64,000 nucleotides of DNA from Thalassotalea sp. LPB0316. Lineage in GTDB: Bacteria; Pseudomonadota; Gammaproteobacteria; Enterobacterales; Alteromonadaceae. The stretch covers positions 620,001 through 684,000 of the forward strand of contig NZ_CP062946.1 in NCBI RefSeq assembly GCF_014898095.1. The letters run 5' to 3'. The notes under the pieces are model-generated. The model was given only the letters and a program-made list of their open reading frames with translations. It was not told the origin of the DNA and ran no database searches. A program made the position numbers and the translations under genes. Every line of letters starts with the position of its first letter. Position 1 is the first letter of the stretch. Below, piece by piece: positions 58,603 through 64,000 of this stretch.

Positions 58603-59499
58603 ATGTCGACTGCACAAGATTCTCGTACTGGTGTCATTAATGCCGTTGCCGCCTACTCAATGTGGGGCATAGCACCGTTATATTTCAAACTTATCGCTGA
58701 GGTTTCTTCAGGTGAAATACTCATTCATCGCATTGTTTGGTCGTCACTTTTGCTTTTTGGCTTGTTGGTTGTTATGCGAAAAATACCCGCGACAATCAAA
58801 GCAATTAAACAATCGAAAACCTTAACCATTCTATCGCTAAGTGCCACGCTTTTAGCCGTCAACTGGTTTTTGTTTATCTGGGCGGTCAACAATGATTATA
58901 TATTGGATGCCAGTTTAGGCTATTACATTAATCCCCTATTAAATGTCGCGCTTGGCATGATTTTTCTGGGCGAGAAACTTAGAAGACTTCAGATTATTGC
59001 AGTGGTACTCGCAATCATCGGGGTCGGTGTGCAACTTGTAATACTCGGCTCCATTCCCATTATTTCATTAGCGCTTGCTGGCACATTTGCCTGTTATGGC
59101 TTAATTCGAAAAAAATTGGCCATTGATACCTTTATCGGCCTATTCATTGAGTCATTATTAATGTTACCCGTCGCGCTCATGGCGTGGCTCTGGGTAATCG
59201 ACAGTAGCACCGTAAACATGGCCAATAACTCAGCCTATCTCAATACTTTACTGATCTGTGCTGGCATAGTTACGACCGCACCACTACTTTGTTTCACTGC
59301 GGCAGCTAAACGCCTACCATTATCAACACTGGGTTTTTTCCAATACATAGGTCCAAGTATTATGTTCCTATTGGCAATGTTCCACTTCAACGAACCCCTC
59401 GCCCTGCCTAAGCTAGTCACTTTTGGCTTTATTTGGAGCGCATTGGCAATTTATAGCTTTGACTCACTCAAGCAGCAAAAAAAAGCCCGCTCTAATTAG
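58603..59499 (+). CDS. rarD: RarD family EamA-type transporter
   Basis: 298 residues, ten hydrophobic segments in two EamA halves. SMWGIAPLYFKLIAEVS at the start and PLLCFTAAAKRLPLSTLGFFQYIGPS near the end are the RarD signatures. Function unknown; the family was first named from chloramphenicol sensitivity and probably exports a small metabolite. Its final codons lie within the terminator of the convergent response-regulator gene. Confidence 0.92.
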   Translation: MSTAQDSRTGVINAVAAYSMWGIAPLYFKLIAEVSSGEILIHRIVWSSLLLFGLLVVMRKIPATIKAIKQSKTLTILSLSATLLAVNWFLFIWAVNNDYILDASLGYYINPLLNVALGMIFLGEKLRRLQIIAVVLAIIGVGVQLVILGSIPIISLALAGTFACYGLIRKKLAIDTFIGLFIESLLMLPVALMAWLWVIDSSTVNMANNSAYLNTLLICAGIVTTAPLLCFTAAAKRLPLSTLGFFQYIGPSIMFLLAMFHFNEPLALPKLVTFGFIWSALAIYSFDSLKQQKKARSN

Positions 59500-59505
59500 C
59501 GGGCT
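59477..59505 (-). terminator. Terminator of the response-regulator gene, overlapping the rarD stop
   Basis: Stem AGCCCGCT / AGCGGGCT with a 6-nt loop, followed on the minus strand by eight T. It lies 19 bases after the diguanylate cyclase stop and overlaps the last codons of rarD on the other strand. Confidence 0.85.
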
Positions 59506-59523
59506 GTGTATTCTTAACGATTG

Positions 59524-60780
59524 CTAATCGTTGTCATCACCGTGAATAACGACCTGATTACGACCGTTTTCTTTGGCGTTATATAGCGCTGAATCAGCTA
59601 AATTTAATTGCTCTGCAACGCCAGATTTAACATTCATTGCAACCCCAATACTGACAGAGATTGAAATGGCATTATCTTCATAAGGGATTTGTTGAATTGA
59701 TAATTCACGTCTAAAATCATCGAGTTTTGAGTACATTTGATCTTCGTTAACCCCTGCTAAAACAACGGCAAACTCTTCACCACCTAAGCGCCCTAACACA
59801 CTGTTACCAAGATATTTGCGCATATACAAAGAAACCACTTTTAAAATGTGGTCGCCAGCTTCGTGACCGTAATTATCGTTGATCGCTTTAAAGTGATCTA
59901 AATCTATCATCGCGGCACAGTATGGCACATCTGATTTCAAGCACTTAGCCACGAATTGCTGGGCTTGTTGGAAAAACGCTCGGCGATTCGGCAACTCGGT
60001 TAAATAATCAGTATTAGCGGCGTGTTTGATTTGCTCGATATGGCTCAAACTTTCAATATTTTGCGTAATGCGACAATAGAACTCTTCAGGGCAGAATGGC
60101 TTTCTCAAGAAATCATCAGCGCCATTTTTGATAAATCTTGCGCTGTGAATACCCGATGTTGCGCCAGATATGCCAATAATCGATAATTGATCGCGATTGT
60201 ATTTTTTGCGAATTTCATTGGTTAACACAATGCCGTCCATCTCTGGCATTTCAAGATCGGTTATGACCATTTTAATGTGAGGGTTAGCCGCTAACACCTC
60301 GAGCGCTTCAACGCCATTTGTTGCACCATAGGTTTTAAAATTGCGGCGCTTAAGTAATTCGGTAACGTGTTTGCGAGCTGACAGTGAATCATCAACCACT
60401 AACACACCGATACTGCTATTGGTGGTTTGCCAATGTAAAATGCGTTTGAGATATAAAAATGCTTGGCTGTTTTCTTTAGGAATGTAGTCGATAACCGGTA
60501 GTGATAGAATGCGTTCACGCGTTTTATCATCCATCTTGCCAGTGAGTACTAAACTTGGAATTTGGTTGGCAAGGACTAATTCAATCGCCTCACCATCAGG
60601 GGCATCGGGTAGTGCATAATCGACTGTTGCGGCAAAAAACTCTTGATCGGTATTTAAGATCGCTTCTACTTCAGACAGCGTTTTAGCAAGGACTACATTG
60701 AAGTTTAACGCTTCACCGATCTGCTTAATCACCGATGCAATCGGTTTACTGTCTTCGACAACTAATAAGTTTCTTACCAT
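59524..60780 (-). CDS. Two-receiver response regulator diguanylate cyclase
   Basis: 418 residues: REC1 (about 3-118, phospho-acceptor D54 in TVDYALPD), REC2 (about 124-245, D175 in VITDLEMPEMDG) and GGDEF (about 255-415) with intact GGEEF (333-337). The RxxD I-site is absent (LGNS at that position), so product feedback may be weak. It presumably makes c-di-GMP when phosphorylated by an unlinked histidine kinase; no kinase in the window. It follows uvrD by 12 bases in the same direction. Confidence 0.93.
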   Translation of the reverse strand: MVRNLLVVEDSKPIASVIKQIGEALNFNVVLAKTLSEVEAILNTDQEFFAATVDYALPDAPDGEAIELVLANQIPSLVLTGKMDDKTRERILSLPVIDYIPKENSQAFLYLKRILHWQTTNSSIGVLVVDDSLSARKHVTELLKRRNFKTYGATNGVEALEVLAANPHIKMVITDLEMPEMDGIVLTNEIRKKYNRDQLSIIGISGATSGIHSARFIKNGADDFLRKPFCPEEFYCRITQNIESLSHIEQIKHAANTDYLTELPNRRAFFQQAQQFVAKCLKSDVPYCAAMIDLDHFKAINDNYGHEAGDHILKVVSLYMRKYLGNSVLGRLGGEEFAVVLAGVNEDQMYSKLDDFRRELSIQQIPYEDNAISISVSIGVAMNVKSGVAEQLNLADSALYNAKENGRNQVVIHGDDND

Positions 60781-60792
60781 AGTTTATTACTC

Positions 60793-62970
60793 TCAATTTA
60801 CTGCTTGCAGATTTGCATAAGCAACCACCAGCCACTTGCTACCAAATTGGTCAAAGTTGACTTGTATGCGGCTTTGCGCACCACTGCCTTCATAATTTAA
60901 AACCACGCCTTCTCCAAACTTTGGATGCATCACTTGCTGCCCGAGGGCAAAGCCTGTGTTGTCAAAACTCTCTGTTGTAAAAGACGATGAAAAGCGGCCA
61001 CTGGTTACCGGACGACTCACTTGCTGTTGCAATCGAATCTCTTCAATACACTCACTGGGCAACTCGCGAATAAAGCGACTTTGCTTGTGATATTTTTCTT
61101 GCCCGTATAAACGACGTGACTCCGCATGACATAAGTATAGCTTCTCCATCGCACGTGTCATGCCAACGTAGCACAATCGTCTTTCTTCTTCTAATCGGCC
61201 GATTTCTTCTGCCGATTGCATTGATGGGAACATGCCTTCCTCTAAGCCAGCAATAAACACTAACTTAAATTCTAGACCTTTAGCACTGTGCATTGTCATT
61301 AACTGCACGGCGGGTTCATAATCATCGGCTTGCGACTCACCGGCTTCTAGTGATGCATGGGTTAAAAAGGCATTGAGATCTGTCATTTCTTCTTCGAGTT
61401 CAGGATCTTTTTCAAAGGTCTGACAGGCGGTGACCAACTCGTTCAAGTTTTCAATTCGCGCTTGTGCTCGCTCACCCTTTTCTGCCTCATACATGGCTTT
61501 TAAACCACTGTTTTTAATGACGTAATCGGCTTGCTGATCAAGGTTTAGATTAACGGCATCATCTTCTAGCTGATCAATTAAATCGATAAAATTTTTGATC
61601 ATTTTGGCACTGCGGCCTTTGAGCTCCTCATGAGTCAGCATATGCTGACACGCTTGCCACATGGTCATTTCTAAACTGCGCGCGGCATCTCGTACTAAAC
61701 TCAATGTCGTATTGCCGATACCGCGTGTTGGCGTATTCACAATGCGTTCAAACGAAGCATCATCGTCGCGATTAGCAATGAGGCGCAAATAGGCGAGCGC
61801 ATCTTTGATTTCTTGTCGATCGAAGAAGCGCTGACCGCCATAAATACGGTAAGGCAAGTGCTCTTTTAATAACGCTTCTTCTAAAATACGCGACTGAGCG
61901 TTGTTGCGATATAAAATGGCTACATCGTCTAGTGAGCCATTTTGCGCACGCCAGCTAGTAATGCGATCAGAAATAAAACGCGCTTCGTCTAAGTCGTTAA
62001 ATGCTGTGTAGATAGAAATTTTTTCGCCTTCACCATCTTGGGTCCACAAGTCTTTTCCCAAGCGGTTATTGTTATTGGCTATCAGGTGATTGGCTGCCTG
62101 TAAAATATTAGCGGTAGAGCGGTAGTTTTGTTCAAGTCGAATAGTTTGAGCACCAGCAAAATCGGTTAAAAAGCGCTGAATATTTTCCACTTTAGCGCCG
62201 CGCCAACCGTAAATTGATTGATCATCGTCGCCGACAATCATCACGCGACCTTGCTCACCACCAAGTAATCTCAACCACGCGTATTGAATCGCGTTGGTAT
62301 CTTGGAATTCGTCGACCAAAATATGGCGAAAGCGCTGCTGGTAATGATGCAACAATACCGGATTATTGAGCCAGAGTTCATGAGCGCGCAGCAATAATTC
62401 AGCAAAATCGACAAGGCCTGCGCGATCACAGGCTTCTTGGTAGGCTTGATACACTTTGACAAACATCTGTTCGGTGGGATCATAACTGTGCTCAATGTGC
62501 TGCGGACGAATGCCTTCATCCTTTTTGCCATTGATATACCATTGCATTTGTTTAGCTGGCCAACGTTTTTCGTCGATGTTTAACGCTTTTAAAATCCGTT
62601 TGATCAAACGCGTTTGGTCGTCTGAATCAAGCACTTGGAAATTTTGCGGTAATTTGGCTTCTTGAAAGTGCATGCGCAATAACCGATGGGCTAAACCGTG
62701 GAACGTGCCAATCCACATCCCGTGAACGCCACCACCGGTAGTTTGTTCGACCCTTGCGCGCATTTCTGCGGCGGCTTTATTGGTGAAGGTAACGGCTAAA
62801 ATACTGTGAGCTGAGGCTTGCTCAACTTTCATCAACCAAGCTATACGGTGCACTAAAACACGGGTTTTACCACTGCCAGCACCAGCGAGTACCAGCATAT
62901 TTTGTAGCGGCGCGGCTACCGCTTCTCGTTGCTTGTCATTCAAGCCATCAATTAAGTCAGAAACATCCAT
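60793..62970 (-). CDS. uvrD: DNA helicase II UvrD
   Basis: 725 residues (E. coli 720). Superfamily 1A motifs: [53 protein letters not shown], and VGMTRA; the C-terminal tail carries the Tudor-like RNA polymerase-binding segment (GQQVMHPKFGEGVVLNYEG). UvrD unwinds during nucleotide excision and mismatch repair. yigB-uvrD matches the E. coli order. Confidence 0.97.
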   Translation of the reverse strand: MDVSDLIDGLNDKQREAVAAPLQNMLVLAGAGSGKTRVLVHRIAWLMKVEQASAHSILAVTFTNKAAAEMRARVEQTTGGGVHGMWIGTFHGLAHRLLRMHFQEAKLPQNFQVLDSDDQTRLIKRILKALNIDEKRWPAKQMQWYINGKKDEGIRPQHIEHSYDPTEQMFVKVYQAYQEACDRAGLVDFAELLLRAHELWLNNPVLLHHYQQRFRHILVDEFQDTNAIQYAWLRLLGGEQGRVMIVGDDDQSIYGWRGAKVENIQRFLTDFAGAQTIRLEQNYRSTANILQAANHLIANNNNRLGKDLWTQDGEGEKISIYTAFNDLDEARFISDRITSWRAQNGSLDDVAILYRNNAQSRILEEALLKEHLPYRIYGGQRFFDRQEIKDALAYLRLIANRDDDASFERIVNTPTRGIGNTTLSLVRDAARSLEMTMWQACQHMLTHEELKGRSAKMIKNFIDLIDQLEDDAVNLNLDQQADYVIKNSGLKAMYEAEKGERAQARIENLNELVTACQTFEKDPELEEEMTDLNAFLTHASLEAGESQADDYEPAVQLMTMHSAKGLEFKLVFIAGLEEGMFPSMQSAEEIGRLEEERRLCYVGMTRAMEKLYLCHAESRRLYGQEKYHKQSRFIRELPSECIEEIRLQQQVSRPVTSGRFSSSFTTESFDNTGFALGQQVMHPKFGEGVVLNYEGSGAQSRIQVNFDQFGSKWLVVAYANLQAVN

Positions 62971-62988
62971 TATGGGATCTCTAGTTAC

Positions 62989-63708
62989 CTAGTTGGGTAA
63001 TTGTAAAAGTTGTTCGACACTGGAAATTTCAACATTTGGCAGCACTTTTAACGGCTTACCAACATCGTATTTGTTTAACCAAGCGCTTTGGCAGCCTGCG
63101 CGCATAGCGCCGAAAATGTCAGCGTGGCCACAATCGCCAACATGTAACAGTTGGCTGGGCCTAATATCAAGTAATTGGCAGGCTTGGTTAAACATATCGC
63201 TATCCGGCTTTTGTAAATTGCCATCGCCTGCTAGAAAAATATGGGTAAAGTAGGGGGCTAAACCAACCCGGCGAACATCAACGTTACCATTCGTAATCGC
63301 AACGAGTGGCAGCTTTTGAGCTAATTGCGCTAAAAAATCTAGCGTGGCTTGCTCAACCGTAAAGTTACTGCGCTGATATAAGAAATGTTCCAATCCTTGC
63401 TTTGCCAATTTTGTCGCAAGTTCATCAGCCAAGCCAAGCGCGGTTAAACCATGGTGATAGACCACTTCGCGTACTTTAGTGACGTCATGCTTTAACATCG
63501 GGGTTTGTTTGACGACCGCTTGGCGATACGGCCACCAAAATTTAGCGCTATAATCTTGCTCAGGTAAACCGTGAGGTGGCAGTACTTGGTTGAAGTACTG
63601 ATTCATCGCTTGGTCGGCGGCAATCATTTGTTCGCGATTGCTATAGAGCGTGTCATCTAAGTCAAAGCTGATCGCCTTTATCGCTTTAAAGCGACGATAA
63701 AACTTCAT
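62989..63708 (-). CDS. yigB: HAD family phosphatase YigB
   Basis: 239 residues. Haloacid-dehalogenase motifs are present: SFDLDDTLYSN (nucleophile and acid), ITNGN, and KPDSDMF...HVGDCGHADIFGA. YigB of E. coli dephosphorylates FMN and other small phosphates. Its start overlaps the upstream DUF484 stop by one base (TAATG), and uvrD follows 18 bases later. Confidence 0.92.
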   Translation of the reverse strand: MKFYRRFKAIKAISFDLDDTLYSNREQMIAADQAMNQYFNQVLPPHGLPEQDYSAKFWWPYRQAVVKQTPMLKHDVTKVREVVYHHGLTALGLADELATKLAKQGLEHFLYQRSNFTVEQATLDFLAQLAQKLPLVAITNGNVDVRRVGLAPYFTHIFLAGDGNLQKPDSDMFNQACQLLDIRPSQLLHVGDCGHADIFGAMRAGCQSAWLNKYDVGKPLKVLPNVEISSVEQLLQLPN

Positions 63709-64000
63709 TACTTAGCCTGTAAATGTTGACCGAGTAATTTGCCAACAAGTTTTCTAAACTGCTCAAGCAATAAGGTATCCATTGTTGGGTCAAAATGATC
63801 GGCATCTTGTGAGCTAATCGCAATAAAACCAAGTGTTTCATCGCCATTTTCTAGCTTGATCAGCACAACAGAGCCGGTAGTCGGCTCAGTAAAAATCATC
63901 TCTTGCTCACTTTGCTGTAAACGACCAAAGTAGTAATCATTTTTTGTTAGTCGATTTTGCAGTACGCCATAACAGTCATTGGTAATGACATTTTGATGAT
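63708..64000 (-). CDS. DUF484 family protein, C-terminal part (cut by window edge)
   Basis: The minus-strand frame runs from the window edge to a TAA at 63708, about 97 residues. ITNDCYGVLQ, DYYFGRL and SVVLIKL followed by LGFIAISSQDADHF are typical of the GAF-like DUF484 family (E. coli YigA). In E. coli, dapF-yigA-xerC-yigB-uvrD is the order; here xerC is absent between DUF484 and yigB. The N-terminus is outside the window. Confidence 0.87.
   Translation of the reverse strand, partial: HQNVITNDCYGVLQNRLTKNDYYFGRLQQSEQEMIFTEPTTGSVVLIKLENGDETLGFIAISSQDADHFDPTMDTLLLEQFRKLVGKLLGQHLQAK

Overview
The window looks like a chromosomal segment of a marine gammaproteobacterium of the order Alteromonadales, most likely Colwelliaceae (Thalassotalea/Colwellia-like). 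This is inferred from protein similarity as I recall it, moderate-to-low GC, and small families typical of that group (DUF3630, BMFP/UbiK, paired DUF1538). No rRNA or tRNA gene, CRISPR array, prophage or intact insertion sequence was seen. Nearly all of the sequence is coding.

Layout. 1-6561: start of a tryptophan-halogenase-like gene (cut by the left edge), then tex, greB, dbpA, a NYN-domain protein and a secreted cyclophilin. 6562-8948: a REP-type repeat cluster, a DUF445 membrane protein and an aspartate/aromatic aminotransferase. 9071-15818: gmk, rpoZ, spoT, ridA, trmH, recG, the classical stringent-response/DNA-repair order with ridA inserted. 15887-18935: ubiquinone genes ubiE-ubiJ-ubiB. 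19078-21400: a tight cassette of two DUF1538 membrane proteins, a P-II-like protein and a CBS-domain protein. 21516-24358: PH-domain protein, rep helicase, ubiK. 24423-24966: a BIME-like array of alternating palindromes. 24996-35910: branched-chain amino acid locus (ilvA, D, E, M, G on the minus strand behind an ilvL attenuator leader; yifB/comM; ilvY divergent from ilvC). 36033-41481: proBA, speE, speA. 41495-44544: YihG-type acyltransferase, YbdG-type mechanosensitive channel, tesB. 44767-53888: a more accessory stretch of small and secreted unknown proteins and several GGDEF-type proteins around an orphan c-di-GMP-I riboswitch. 53957-56515: DUF3630-like protein, selO, a 316-bp MITE-like element and a cytochrome c. 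56593-64000: recQ, rarD, a two-receiver diguanylate cyclase, uvrD, yigB and the end of a DUF484 gene.

How it fits together. The ilv genes form a complete isoleucine/valine pathway under two visible controls: an Ile/Val/Leu-rich leader peptide with a terminator for ilvGMEDA, and an IlvY-type operator for ilvC. The strongest candidates for something not already standard are (i) the promoter-riboswitch unit at 48559-48690, which points against both neighbours and has no conventional gene downstream, in a neighbourhood holding two GGDEF domains with degenerate active sites and one intact one; (ii) the DUF1538-DUF1538-PII-CBS cassette, which looks like a two-subunit transporter with two built-in nucleotide/metabolite sensors; and (iii) the repeat families (REP/BIME pairs with shared ends and variable cores, and the MITE-like element).
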